Shown here in pieces: positions 1 to 12,542 of a stretch of DNA of 64,000 bases. The translations under genes and the position numbers were made by a program. The stretch is taken from the NCBI GenBank assembly GCA_963924555.1, contig OZ004581.1, positions 3,658,001 through 3,722,000 of the forward strand, read 5' to 3'. This DNA is from Crambe crambe. Lineage: Eukaryota > Porifera > Demospongiae > Poecilosclerida > Crambeidae. The notes beneath the pieces are model-generated. The model had not been told where the DNA came from, did no database searches, and saw nothing but the letters and a program-made list of their open reading frames with translations. Numbering within the stretch: position 1 is the stretch's first letter; every line of letters begins with the position of its first letter.

Positions 1-3000
1 GTATGTTAATGCTATACACAATGTCATTATAACTTAATTGATTCGTTCATACTCTGATCTGGTATACATTTAACATCCAAGGAACTCAATTTGATACTGT
101 TACAATCAAGGTCATATTTTAATGTTCCATTTTTGCATGTAATTAGTCAAGGGCTTATCGACTGTTGATACAGGGTGAACCCCAGGAAAAAAAAATGGGA
201 CAAAATTGATAGTGATGCTGATGAATCAAAGGATACCTTGATGCTTCTAATTTAACCTTGTAGCAGGTTAATTAATCAACACGAGCATGATTTCATTATA
301 AAGCATTGTTGGGTGAGCGAAGCAATGTTGATAATGTGAAGTTATGTCCTCATGCACATGCATGCAGTTTACACAAATTATTGGGTGTGACATGCAGTGG
401 GAAGGGCACATGCATTTCTTTTGTCCAGCCTAGTTCTTATCTCTTTCTCTGTCTCCTTTTTCTCTTTTTAGCCTTTGGTGGCTCCATACTATAGTAGCTA
501 ATCACAAGATTAGTTTTTGCTAATCAACATTAAAATGAGTCTTTGTTGTCGCTTAGCAATTGGTTCAGCGCATGCGCAATGATAATTTTTTGACGTACGT
601 ATATATATATCTTGAGCTCCCATTGACATGACCAGAGAGTGGCTCGCTTCGCTCACTAATATGGCCAGTAGGCATGGATAACGTCCCTGATATGAATTTA
701 CAAGGTTGGAGATGCACATATTCTCATGTAGCCAGCTTCTTGATCAGATGTATCTCATCATTTGGATCAATGACGTCTCTCTTTCTCTCTCTCCCTCACA
801 CACACACACACACACTGTAGCTATATACGTACATAGTCATACGAAATATGATATTCCCATTGACACAAGCAACAGTTTAGTTTACGTATGTACATAGCTA
901 TTTATGAACAATAATACATCCAGTGCTGCAATCAAGGGACTGGCTACCCAGACACTATTATACAATGTGTAACTTAATTAAGTCGCACGAGCAAGTTGAC
1001 TCAAGCTTGACTCTCAAAAACTGAAGTGAAGTTAATTAAGGATGAAGTTGAATCTCAGGGCACTGTCACAGATGATGTCCCCCCATTCAACTTCATCCTT
1101 CTGTAATCTCGAGTTTATCCTTGTTCCTTCACTTTTTGTCTCATGCTGAGACACAGTGTGGATTTGGTCGGTGGGTGGAAATGATGTCTTGCTGTGCCTA
1201 TGCACTCATGAAGACAGATCTTGCAAGAAGTGAAAGCCTCAGAAATGTAATCAGAATGCCAAGCATACAAGAAGCTAGACAATATATTATATTTTAGTGA
1301 ACCAAGAGCAATGAGTATGAGCCAGGGGAGAAAGTTACAGGTTGAGGCAGCAGAGGGTAATTCCAGAACAACATAGAACACCATCTTGATTCATAAAGAA
1401 CACTAACCATCAAAAAGTTCAAGTTACACCTCGTGGTCATTCTGGAAAGAAGGAAGTGTCACAGGGTTCTGCCCACACTGGTCGACAGTGGCCATTTTGG
1501 CCTATTTCGGGCACCGCTTAGCTATTTCAGCCACCACTCATACTTAGCTGTAGTAACTTTAGGCTTGTACTGATAATTTTGAACATCCAATAAACGTAGT
1601 CCTTGGCATAGCCAAATAAATTTCGGCCACCACTCAAGAATTCTGAGCAAAACCCTGATTAGTGTCATCCATTTTAGCTCATCACCAGCCCTCAGAAACA
1701 AACTTTTCATACCTTACTGGAACAGATTGACCATCAATGATTTTACAAGCACTCATCCTCTATAGATATGCTTTCATTTCAGTGCCACCAAGAATAGCAA
1801 ACAATAACAACTGCAACAATGGAAATAGCCTGCTGCTTCAGGCTTTCTACTCGAATTGCTGCTAAACTAGAAACTACACTTCAAAACTGTACAAGTGAAA
1901 CACCTTCATACGCCTGCATATGTGGCCAACAATTGATAGCCGACAATAGGAATTGATGAATGACGCTACCTTTTATGTTTTATACATAATATGTGACCCA
2001 CTGGGAAAATCAGGCAGTCAACCAAATTAATATTTTGATGTAATGAGTCATAACAATTTCTGTACAAAACTGTGATCCTTGAACTAAACTCTCCCACTAT
2101 TTTTGGCGTACAATTTTTATAGTGTCTGGAAATTGTAGCTTACTCAGCAAAAAATGCTTATGGACACTTCCTTGAGAGCTGTTACTCAAGCATCATAGAA
2201 GGTAGCCAAAGGCTCATAAATAATGCAGTAAAATTTTTATTTTATTAATATTAATATTTCTAAGTATCTTATTCTCAGGTCAGTTAGTTTGTAGATTATA
2301 AAAATAATTGACTATTAAAATTAAGACTCTAAAAATAAATAGTATGCGAGTCAATGACTTCTGGTTCCATTGGTGTAAGGATTGGATAGTTCAGTGAGGC
2401 CTAAGAAAGGCTTCCTAGTCAGCCATGAAAGCTTCGTGCACGGAGAATCCAACAACAGAGTCGTGTAGAAAATCACCAAAAACTAAGGTAGGCTTTCCAG
2501 CTTGTACACTTGCAAATATAAACTAACTAAGCTATCTATGCTACTTCAGTACCTTGTTAGTCTTCCTTGTTGCATTAGTTGGTGCTTCATAGGATGAGCT
2601 AGCTTCTCTCTAGCTAGTTGGAAACCCCACCCCTTGTGCAGCATGGTTCTAAAATACTTGGTATGCAGTTCCACTTGTTACATACCACAGTAGAAAAATT
2701 AATAATTAATGTTTCTATAGTCTTATAGGCACTCTAGAGGTTTATTCTCCCAACCTTGGTACTACTATCATACTAGAGCCAAAAATTATATGCCATCTTC
2801 TAGTTCTTAGCCATTGCTGAGAAAAAATAACAACAGATAGTTCAGTGAGGCCAGCAGGACACAATTTTCTTTTCTCTAGGTATGTACATATAGATTGACA
2901 ATTTAGAGGCCTAACTCTGACACAGTTTAAAGCTCAGACTAAAGAAGAAAGGCTTCAAATATAGCACTAAAGAAGAAAGGCTTCAAATACAGCACTAAAG

Positions 3001-4042
3001 AGCCAAGAAAGCTTCATGCACTGAGAATCTGGCAATAAAAGAATGTGGAAATCACTAAACTAAGGTAGGCTTTCCAGCTTATACGCTTAGAAATAAAATA
3101 AGCTAACTATGCTACCTTCGGTACCTTGTTCTTCTCTAGGCTTTAGTTGGCACTTTGGAGCACCAGGGAGCAAGAAACTAGCTTCCCTCTACTCATACTC
3201 TAATTAGCAATGTGTGGATATGATGTTCATGTTGCTTTAATTTTTAATGTTCAAAAATGCCAATTAATTTTTCTGCTTGGTATGCAGTTGCCCTTGTAAT
3301 AATAATAATAATAATAACAATAAAAAGAAAGCTGGAGAGAAGTAACTGCAGAGCACTCAACACACTAAAAAAAAAATCACTGAATAAAAATTTGTGATTG
3401 CATTTGAGTCACAAAAACCAAAGATTTTATACAGTTACTCATTCTAGTTGTCATAATTATAATTAGTAACCTATGTACATAACCACTATGACTTCACTAA
3501 GCTATGTAATGTACCTACATGAATATGGCTACACCACTTTGACCTCCCCTCCCTCCTTATGGCAGCTACATAGTACCCTCTTCATGTGTGCATGCAACTT
3601 GCTTACGGTAGGTCTTGTTGTATTGTCTTCACTGGAATCTGATCTCTGTGCTCTCATCATCAGGAACTATGACCATACATATAGATTAAAAGATTATTTA
3701 ATACCAGGACTCGACTTTGTTTTTATACTAGTTTTGCACAATGAACACAACAAAAAAAATTAATCTTCTATTTTGAGGCAAATGATAACAGACAGCCTCA
3801 TAGTACCCACACTCTTGTGGGAGGAAATGGTATCTACATTGCACATGTACTGTCCATTGCAGGTTGGTTGTCAGACAGATTTGGTGGATACAATTTGTCC
3901 TATGGTTCACACAACTGCATGGATTGTATAGGGTATGAAAGGATCAGGTTTCTTACTACCCATTTCTCATTCCTTACTGACAACCATCCTGAAATCTACA
4001 GTATACTACTTGTACCATACAAAAAGCTTTTGATAACTATGA
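1..4042. other. gene-free flank with simple repeats and dispersed repeats
   Basis: I see no convincing coding exon here. It holds a CA microsatellite near 797-814, a small inverted repeat at about 1036-1104 (both arms read AAGGATGAAGTTGAA or its complement), and a TAA run near 3297-3316. It also holds two diverged direct copies of a dispersed repeat at about 2388-2620 and 2995-3200, sharing the phrase AAGGTAGGCTTTCCAGCTT. A reverse-oriented relative lies near 7575-7720. The open frames have no domain, splice context or composition suggesting genes. Confidence 0.6.
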
Positions 4043-5552
4043 TCACTTACTAGGATCTAGAAACAATTTCAGATGTTTATTACTAGAATTTGATGTCAAG
4101 CCGTCCACACCTTCTCTTCCATTTCTTGACACTGAACTTAGTGGTAGTTTTGAACTATGACCTCCATTGATTCTTTCAACTAACTCTGTCTTTTTTGAAC
4201 CACCAGTTTCTGGTATCGCATCAGGAAAATGAGGTGAACCTGTATATGATATTTTTTTAAATGTACCTTTCCTATTCACGTACATCATTACTGTCAGTGC
4301 AAATAAACTGTTGTATGTAGTTACATTACTATTACACTTGCTGTTTATAATATGTTAAAGTTAATATTAAAAACTTCAGATTAAGGAGGTGGGCTAGTGA
4401 CAGAAAATACGTGCGCAATAATTGAAAGGGGCATGGCCTCACATATATAGTGCTAGTGTAATGGCCAAATAGAAGCTTCTCTCACTTTCTGGACATTTGG
4501 TGAGTAACACTGATAGCTAGAGCCAGCGTTTTTCTTCTTAAAAGTCTCGTCTGAGGCCAATCTTAAGAACATTTCTAGTAAAGTGGAACCTTCATTATCT
4601 GGACACCCATATAGTATAATTAAGGTGGTGGGGAAGTAAAATCTTACATCATAAAAATTTCTTTTTAAAAAATTTTTTGTACAAAATATTTCTTCATGGC
4701 AGTATGAGGAGTAATTTTTCTAGCATGTACAGCTTACATAATACACAGCCAAAATTAGGACCTGGGATTTCTAGCCAGCCAATGGTGGGGAGATACGTAT
4801 ATTATGTGCATTATGGAGTGTAGGTCTAATAACACTTCTAGGATACCATGCATACCATCATAACTTCCAGTATCTTTTGGTTCTGTTGGAGGATCTTTAT
4901 GATCCGGCACATCATTTAGTGTGGGAAGTACTTCCTTTTTCTTTTTGAAGAAACATCTATAGATCACTGCTATGACTCCAGGTACACCAACAATCAATAC
5001 TACCGCAGCAATTGTTAGTGCCACTGCCATTGCAACTGCAAGAAAGAAATACATACCATATTCTTGGAGGCTGTATATAGCCCAGAGCACTCAATCACAA
5101 ACATATAACCTAATAACAATGTATGTAGATATTGGGAATTAACCCATTAAAATCAGACTTGCTCTTTCATTTGATGTGAAATTTGTGGACTAACATCACT
5201 GAAAAAAATTTCTTTTGAACAATGCAAAGGGTTCACTACAGGCTCACTTCTTTATGTTATAACATAATGGCCTTTGGCTCTCCTCAGTGAATATACATTG
5301 CAATGGCTCAAAGGCTTCTGAAACAGTGAAAGGCCTTGAGAAATAATGTACAATGACCAGTTCTAGCTGTATGTACACATACTACTACTCCAACAATTAA
5401 AGCTAGTACATTCTCCAAAAGGATGCTACATGCATAATACACAGCTACAGCTCTGGTCTTTTAATCACACTCTATAACTCATTCATTCATTTACTGGATA
5501 CTCGCTACTTGAAACCTTTCTTCTTTTCTTCTTGTATGGGGGCAGCAAATAC

Positions 5553-5598
<46 letters not shown>

Positions 5599-5925
5599 GG
5601 AACATTTTCTCACTTTTAGTTATTGGTGATGATGGTTTTGAAGGTGGTGTTGTAGAATGTGATACTATGTAAGTAGTATTCCAAGACTTCCCCCTTCCAA
5701 CAGGGTTAATAGGTGTGATAATAATCGTAATATTAGTGGCATTTCCAATGGATATAAGATAAAAAGAATCAGTCACATTCAACATATATGATGTATCATC
5801 CTTCTCTACTACCAATGAGAAATACATTGTGGTTCCAGGTTCAGTATATGGTGGTTTCCAAGATACATTCAGATCAACTCCGTCAACTAGGTCTCTCCTG
5901 ACAGAAGTTGGTGGACCAAGTAACC
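4043..5925 (-). CDS. FN3-TM-cytoplasmic tail exons of a type I membrane protein
   Basis: Three minus-strand exons join in frame: 5925-5614 (FN3), 5035-4856 (transmembrane) and 4239-4043 (tail and TGA stop). Acceptors ttgtctag, ttcttgcag and atatacag and donors GTGAGA and GTATGC fit consensus. Every junction is phase 1, giving Ile at the FN3/TM join and Gly at the TM/tail join. The FN3 exon shows the beta-strand B tryptophan (VSWKPPY) and the closing NPVGRG segment. The TM exon has a run of about 25 hydrophobic residues followed by a KKKK stop-transfer patch, so the last 90 or so residues are cytosolic. The tail is Ser-rich with no motif I recognise. Role is presumably adhesion or receptor at the cell surface; ligand unknown. 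A CT microsatellite lies directly after the FN3 donor. The 5-prime exon is probably the one at 17179-17491. Confidence 0.8.
5553..5595. repeat. CT dinucleotide microsatellite
   Basis: About 20 uninterrupted CT units just downstream (minus-strand sense) of the FN3 exon donor. It makes a spurious Arg-Glu repeat if the intron is translated. Confidence 0.95.
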
Positions 5926-6009
5926 CTAGACAATGTTATGTATAACAGGAAATAATTTCATGAAAATTTGTTTGCCTATCTGTTATTTTTTCTTATAATT
6001 ATTATGATA

Positions 6010-6513
6010 TCTCATCATATCAACATACTTCAATTATTAATATAATCTCGAAGTTTCGGTTGGAATACTCCAGAGACAATTAGGGACTAGAATAAAAGAG
6101 CATAAGGATGCGTGTATACATGGGTACACAGAAAAATCTGCTGTCTCAGAACATGCTTGGACTTTCCACCACCAAATCCTATGGGACAAGGTACAGATAG
6201 TGGACAGGGCGAGGAGACATGACATCTTACAAGTGAAAGAAGCCCTCCACATACAGACAACAGACAATCATTTCAACAGAGATGTTGGGGTTGAGGTACC
6301 ACCATGCTGGCCTGCTCTTCTGAATTTAAACAAGTAGTAGTGTCCTCTGGCTATTTTTTTTGCATCATTTTCATTTCACGCACATGTCCTCTGGCTATTT
6401 TTTTGTATCATTTTCATTTCGAATTTTATTTTTTTCTCCTGATGAAGGCTGGAGTATTCCAACCGAAACGTCGAGATTATATTAACAATTGAAGTGTGTT
6501 GATATGATGAGAT
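6010..6513 (+). mobile_element. Penelope-like retroelement fragment with flanking inverted pLTR piece
   Basis: The two ends are inverted copies of about 63 bp (6010-6072 against 6449-6513), each containing the phrase GGAGTATTCCAACCGAAAC or its complement. Between them, 6083-6337 on the plus strand is an open C-terminal coding segment. It resembles the GIY-YIG endonuclease end of Penelope-like reverse transcriptases: KEHKDAC, EKSAVSEHAW, DRARRHDIL, EALHIQ, NFNRD-like HFNRDVGVEVP, then a stop. The 3-prime part carries a hammerhead ribozyme. The arrangement of a 5-prime-truncated ORF with a short inverted terminal copy is typical of Penelope insertions. It lies in the long FN3-gene intron. Confidence 0.75.
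6439..6472 (+). ncRNA. Hammerhead ribozyme motif (Penelope type)
   Basis: The catalytic core is visible: CTGATGA at 6439-6445; stem II GGCTGG (6447-6452) with CCAACC (6459-6464), one C-A mismatch and an AGTATT loop; GAAAC at 6465-6469; and GTC at 6470-6472. This is the minimal hammerhead with almost no stem III known from Penelope-like elements, which is thought to act as a dimer. The inverted copy near 6037-6075 keeps the GAAAC side but lacks CTGATGA, so it should be inactive. Confidence 0.75.
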
Positions 6514-6572
6514 ATAATATAAGGAAATAATTTGCTGAAACCTCTCAGTTTATGATGGGCCTAGTATATGAA

Positions 6573-6805
6573 AGTAAAGGAAAAAATATTTATTCTAAAT
6601 AAAAAAGAGAAGTAGGGATGGCTGTGTGTGGTTCAAAAAAAGTTCAGCAACAAGAGAGTGAACTTCAGTCAAGTAATCCCTTACCCATCACCAACTACGA
6701 GCCAACTATTCCTACTTCAAGTTCACTCTCTTGTTGCTGAATTTTTTGAACCGCACACAGCCATCCCTACTTCTCTTTTTTATTTAGAATAAATATTCCT
6801 TTACT
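6573..6805. mobile_element. Palindromic MITE with GTAGGGATG subterminal motif
   Basis: A near-perfect hairpin of about 233 bp. The ends read AGTAAAGGAAAA, then a small palindrome ATTTATTCTAAAT, an A-rich spacer and GTAGGGATGGCTGTGTG, all repeated in inverse order at the right end. A close relative lies at 24595-24860. No coding potential. Confidence 0.85.
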
Positions 6806-6837
6806 TGTTCATCATCTTTTTTGCTTTATATTTTATT

Positions 6838-7460
6838 ACAGGCAACTGGATGCTATCAAAAGTTAAAGTTCACGTATTGTAGCTATGTAGTTCATTGGAG
6901 ATTTCATAATATTGTATGAGCCGAAATGGAAGATCTATACAGTTTATAATAAGATTGCTATTGACCTAATTTTGTATATAATTTTTAAGGCCTTTACTGA
7001 TATGTACTGTCGCATCAAGGGTTGATTCATAACCAGACTAGTGTCTAAGGTTTACGCTCTGAGCATCGAGAGACCGAGAAAGCTAATGACAGATTCACGT
7101 GTACGGGGCGGGGCATAAAAATGTCTGCCTTGTTGTAGGTTGAAAGCTAACAAGTTGGAAAATGACGTGCTATTTTTGAACATGTAGATTTAAAGGTAAA
7201 GGATTATAGCGCAGTCATTTCTGAGTAGTGTGGTATAAGAATTATAACATTTGAATGAACCATTTCTGAAATAAGTTGTTTGATGATGATGAACGACCAG
7301 ATGAAAACGGCGATTTTTGAAGTCACTGTAAAATGATACTGTTTTATTTGAGTCCGAAGGTGTTCTGTCTTCAAGTTAGGAGTTGCTGACTGCAGGAAGT
7401 AGAGTTATGAAGGAAAATATTAAGTACTACTCCAATGGAGCATCCAGAGCTAAAAATAAG
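6838..7460 (+). repeat. Dispersed repeat family, blocks L and R
   Basis: 6838-7080 (block L) recurs in the same orientation near 7936-8160, 16022-16140 and 24890-25155, sharing phrases such as GCATCAAGGG and CATAACCAGACTAGTG. 7086-7460 (block R) recurs inverted at 16430-16845, sharing the run GACAGAACACCTTC in complement. Copies differ by many substitutions and indels, so the family is old. No ORF. Confidence 0.7.
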
Positions 7461-7866
7461 GGTTCAATGTTGCCAGGACAACTTGTCCTAGCAAAATGAG
7501 ATTTGATTGGTCATTTAATAAATTGGTCGGACATATACACAGCAAAAAAAAAAAAAAAAGCAAAAAAAAAAAAGCTTAGTTAGTTCATATTTCCAAGCGC
7601 ATAAGCTGGAAAGCCTACCTTAGTTCAGCTGCTGGATGCATGAAGCTTTCGTGGCTGACTAGCTAGCTTTAGCACTTCATTTGAAGCCTTTCTACTTTAG
7701 TCTAAGTTCCAAAGCCTGGTTAGAAGTTTGTTCAAGGATCATTTTAGTCTGAAACTGTTGTTAGGACATTGTGGCAGTGCAAACTGTGAATTGATCGGTC
7801 AAATCTGATAATTGCTCGGAAAAGACCGATGTCCGCCTGTTATTTTTAGCTCTGGAGCATCTGTGC

Positions 7867-7899
7867 CATCCCTACTTAGAGAGTACTATTGTACTCTCT
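7867..7899 (-). repeat. GTAGGGATG-hairpin core motif, copy 1
   Basis: CATCCCTAC (7867-7875) is followed by stem AGAGAGTAC (7878-7886), loop TATT and the complementary arm GTACTCTCT (7891-7899): a perfect 9-bp hairpin. See the separate finding on compensatory changes. Confidence 0.85.
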
Positions 7900-7935
7900 G
7901 ATATGAGCAAGAGCATTTCTTTACAGACAGCAACT

Positions 7936-8160
7936 GATCAGTCAAAGATCTACCAATGATCTGAAGAAACTATAATTTTGATCATACTAGTACTATTCCA
8001 TATACTATAAGTAACTGGATGCTGTGATCCTGCTATCCCACGTATTATAGTATGTAATTTATTGTTCATCATAATAATGAGCCAAAATGAATCTGATCTG
8101 GAAGGATAAGTGCTGATGGAGCTCGTATCTATGAGTTAAGATTGACCTAATTTGTATCGG
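7936..8160 (+). repeat. Dispersed repeat block L, second copy
   Basis: Aligns with 6838-7000 and 24890-25060 through phrases such as AACTGGATGCTGTGA, GAGCCAAAATGAAT and GATGGAGCTCGTATCTAT. Truncated at its right end, where a MITE begins. Confidence 0.65.
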
Positions 8161-8167
8161 TAATTAT

Positions 8168-8876
8168 AGCCCGTTGCCATGGTAACGGGCCGATTTACAT
8201 GGATTTATAAATGTGATACAGTGCATGTAATCATAGCCTGGGGTGGTGTTTACAGGGAAAAGTTAGATATAGATTCTGCAAAGTTGATATTGCACTTTAA
8301 GGAGTTGTGACTAGACTGAAAGGTGAGCATGTGACAGTATAGAGTTCTGTCCTTATACTAACTACTTTCAGAAAAGAATTTTATCATTGAACACGGTGTG
8401 CACGCTATAATGATATTCATTGACCACATTCCACATTTCAAACCCAACAAGCTTTTCAGAAAGTAGCCAGCATAAAAGGCAGAACTTGCGAGCTGTGTAA
8501 CAGCGTGGCTGGTATTCTGCACTAGCTGCCCTACTTCTCATTCAGTGTCCAACCATAATTATGACGCTGTGCCCCTACCTTACGTGAGCAAGTTAAAGCA
8601 CAGCGAGTGGGTGGGTTATAGAGTGAAAGATAGTTCGGTACTGTATGAATCACGACGAATCACGACGTTGAAGTGGGATGGCCATATTCTTGTAAGCAGC
8701 CATAAAGTAGCTACATCGCTATAGAGACAGAAGCACTGAGCATGCGTAGTACACTCGCGCGGGCTATAAAATAGTTATTAACCGCGCGTGCGGTTTGTAG
8801 TGAATTATAACCACTCGCCCTCGGGCCTCGTGCTTATAATTCGACTACAAACCTAGCGCTTGGTTAATAACTATTA
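8168..8876 (+). mobile_element. About 710-bp MITE, first tandem copy
   Basis: Begins TAGCCCGTTGCCATGG and ends near CTAGCGCTTGGTTAATAA. It includes an internal hairpin around the phrases AAACCCAACAAGC and AGCCAGCATAAAAGGC, plus a GC-rich palindrome near 8790-8850. A second copy follows head-to-tail at 8883 and is split by the P element. A third, inverted copy lies at 39726-43128. No coding capacity. Confidence 0.75.
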
Positions 8877-9560
8877 CTTATAGCCCGTTGCCATGGTAAC
8901 GGACCGATTTACATAGATTTATAAATGTGATACAGTGCATGTAATTGTAGCCTGGGGTGATGTTTACAGGGAAAAGTTAGATATAGATTCTGCAAAGTTG
9001 ATATTGCACTTTTAAGGAGTTGTGACTAGACTGAAAGGTGAGTATGTGACAGTATAGAGTTCTGTCCTTATACTAACCATAGATATACTACACGGAACGG
9101 GATTGGAAACCGCCCACGCACTCTCATAGGCGCAATACATTTCAAAACGTGATATCCGCGTTGTGCAATAACCCTTTTCACTCGTAGTATTAGCCATAGG
9201 CATTATACTAGGCCCTGCACAAGCTTTGTGTAACAGTACTGCCTACAGCAGATGAGATTAAAGGAAGGTAAGTGTAAAATTAGGAAGCTGATATGTTTCT
9301 ACACAGGAATATAGCATTTTGAATGATATCAGATGGGTAACTCTAGAGTTCATGCTTTTTAGGGGCTTGACTTTGTGTAACTAAAACTGAACAGATAGCC
9401 ATCCAAATAGAACTTTTTTCTCACCATTCTGTAGTTTTAACATCGTTGTAATGGGATAAGTAAATACCATGATAGCAGAGTGTACATGAGCCCTATAACT
9501 ATTGGTGAAAGATGCACCGAACTTTGAACCCCTGTACTTAGTACCTTTTCTTGCCCATAG

Positions 9561-12510
9561 ATGAGTAGGAGAAAATTGAAGTTCGACCTCAGAAAGAACT
9601 ATGCTAGGAAGAAGAGTAAGGGATCAGTGACTCGTATCAATCCAGTTACTGAGCTACATATTAGTCTACCACTTTCAATATTTACTTCCTCACCAGCTCC
9701 CGATATACCATCTCTCCACAGGAGGTTGATGAAGGCTAGCATAGTGCCTTCAAATTGGATTTGCTCTTTAATACCTCCTGACCAAAATCTTGCTTTATAT
9801 AAGCTCCATGTTCAGCCGCACTCATCATCAGCTGATTTTTCAATTATCTTAACAATATCCAACAATCACTCATGGGCAGTACGGGTAGGACAAAAAGAAG
9901 TAGATATCAGCCAGTCGCTTTTACTTCAAGGATCACCTAGTTTTCTGAAGAGTATTGGTGAAATTGTTAGTGTTCTATCATTATTGGATGGCTCTAAGTT
10001 CTGTGTGGGTAATCAAGATGAAAAGTTCAAATATCTTGATCATAGTCATAAGGGAAAATTTATGGACCAGCAAGGTAAGCATTGTGTTTTCATAGTTTAT
10101 AAAACTTTTAGTTTTGAATTGTACAGGTAAAAAACTTGTTGCTTATAAGGATGAGAGTTTTAATCCAAATCCTACAATACGTCATAGCAGATGTGACATT
10201 ATCATTTCTATTCAGAGCAGTGATCGTTGCCTAATGTGTGAGGAGTACAGGTACTAGTTCATTTTTTGCTGTAAATTTACATAACACATTGGTTAATCCA
10301 ATCATAGGAAAACCCTCCATGCTCTACTTTGTCGTCAGAGGTCCCAAAGTGTGCCTAGAACAAGTAGCTATACAAATTTTAGGTACCTCAAGACACCTGA
10401 AAAGATCAACCAACTGCATGATATGCGTCGTAAAAGCAAGGTTACCCAGGTAACTAGCTAATCATCCTCATAATAATTATAGAAAGTTAAAATTGAAATT
10501 CTAATAGTTGATGATTAGTCGGCTTAAGGCAAAAGTGGCCAGTTTGACAGAAAGTATTGGAGTTGCTCTTGATAATGACACCACAAGTGACTTTCAAAAA
10601 ATTATGGATGAGGAAGATGGGAAAGTTAAGCAATTGTATCCTGAAGGTTCCTTTCAACAAATATTTTGGGAACAGCAAAAGGAAGCATCATCTAGGACTG
10701 GAAAAGGTAGACGCTGGCACCCCTTAATGATTAAATGGTGCATTTTTTTACGTCACTAGTCAAGTAAAGCATATGAGATGCTTAGGCAGTGCATACATCT
10801 TCCCTTGCAACGAACATTACGGGATTATACAAACTGCATCAAAGCCAAAGCTGGCTTTTCTGCCGAAGTTGACCAACAGCTAATAGAAGCTGCTCATTCC
10901 GAATCTTCTCCTGAATGGCAGAGATTGATTTTTCTACTTCTGGATGAAATGTACATACGCGAGGACCTTGTATATAATAAACATTCTGGGCAAATGATAG
11001 GATATGCAAACATAGGGGACATCAATAACCATCTTCTTGCTTTTGAGCGTTCCATTCAGAATGATATCCATGAAGAACAACCCATTGCTAAAACAATGAT
11101 GGCATTTATGGTAAGAGGTGTGTTCACTCCCTTGAGATTTCCATACGCCCATTTTCCATGTAAACGAGTTACTGGTGAACTGCTGTTCCAGCCATTTTGG
11201 GAGGCTGTGTACCGTCTGGAACGAATGGGACTCAAGGTAAATCGCAGTCTTATCAGTTCAATATCAGGATGTATAATTATTATTATTACATAATAGGTAT
11301 TGGCTGCAACGTTTGATGGAGCATCGATCAATCGCCGACTAGTGAAACTTCATGATACCAAGAGTGAGGTTTATAAGGTGGTAAATATACATGCTCCTGA
11401 TAAAAGAGATCTCTTCTTCTTTTCGGACCCCCCTCACCTTATTAAAACTACTAGAAATTGTTGGGCATCACAAACTCGAACATTATGGGTAAGGTTTATT
11501 ATTTTTGTCAGTCTTGTATTTTACGTTGTAACGTACAGAAAAATGGACGAGAAATAACTCGGAAGCATCTTGTAACTCTTTATGAAAGGGATCGAGGCAA
11601 AGGTTCAGGGCTTGCAATGGTGCCAAGATTGAAATTTGAACATATTCATCTGTCCTCCTTTTCTAAGATGCGAGTAGACCTAGCTGCTCAGGTTTGGTAA
11701 TTTAAAGACCACTGATATACATGCTATTACATTATTATGTAGGTTTTAAGTGAAACAGTTAGCAATGCTTTAATGCTTACTGGTGGGGAAGAAGCTGTAG
11801 AAACAGCAAAATTTGTTGGAGTCTTTGATAAGTTCTTTGACATATTGAATGTAAGCAACTTTACCAATGGCACCAAGAAACGCAAGAGATTTCAGCATCC
11901 ATATCGAAGAGCAGATGATTTCAGATTGGCAGTAAGTGTAGTAGTTGGTGTGCTCAATATAGAATCTGTGGCTTTCTTAATTTGATAGTGGCTAGAAGAA
12001 GTATTTTTGCCATATTTGGAGTGGGAAAAAAGTGTTGGTTCCCGTGAAGGGTACAAAAATGAGAAGGCACAACAAGAGCGCATGCTGTTGAGTGCTGAAA
12101 CTCGTTCAGGTCTTCGGATGACAGGTAAACATTGTACCTAGCTATTACCTTTTTTTTTAAAGTACTTTTTTATCATTATAGCTAAGTCCTTTGTAGGCTT
12201 GGTGAAACTTCTTTTCTCCCTGCCTGAAGTCAAGGACCAAAACTTGGCTTTCTTCAGTATGAATATATCTCAAGACCCCCTTGAAAACTTTTTTGGGTGC
12301 CAACGACAACAGGGTGGCACAAGTGATAATCCAAATGTATTGGAATATTATCAAAATACTCAGGCTCTCAGGGTAGTGGATTCATTTTGTCGTGCTCCTG
12401 TGCGGGGCAATTGCCGTGGTTCCACTTCAGCCATGCCTTATGATTTTTGTACTCCTCTCCCAAAAAGGAAGAGGCCAACTACCAATACTATGAAAGATAA
12501 GGATTTATAA
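9561..12510 (+). pseudogene. P-element/THAP9-like transposase with one in-frame stop
   Basis: Nine exons join in frame: 9561-10074, 10127-10250, 10308-10449, 10508-11236, 11297-11488, 11539-11691, 11743-11931, 11989-12124, 12182-12510, all GT-AG with matching phases (about 835 codons). Family hallmarks in order: CLMCEEYR and LLCRQR (C-rich pair), a coiled region after YLKTPEKI, WHPLMIKWC, TFDGASINRR, SDPPHLIKTTRN, and the C-terminal ISQDPLENFFGCQRQQGG and DNPNVLEYYQ. These match the P-element/THAP9 transposase family, which cuts and rejoins DNA with an RNase H-like core and a GTP-binding insertion. Codon 84 of exon 4 (10757-10759) is TAG where the reading LRH-stop-SSKAYEMLR suggests a former CAG. 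This single change would truncate the product at about residue 344. The rest is open, so inactivation is recent or the allele is rescued by readthrough or other copies. Confidence 0.9.
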
Positions 12511-12542
12511 TAATACACATACGTAATTATATACATTAATTA

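Noticed and set aside
5483-5827. 114-codon minus ORF with Arg-Glu repeats
   Set aside because: The first part is the true FN3 exon; the Arg-Glu run is the intronic CT microsatellite beyond the splice donor.
6037-6267. 76-codon minus ORF
   Set aside because: Antisense of the Penelope-like C-terminal coding segment, which is on plus.
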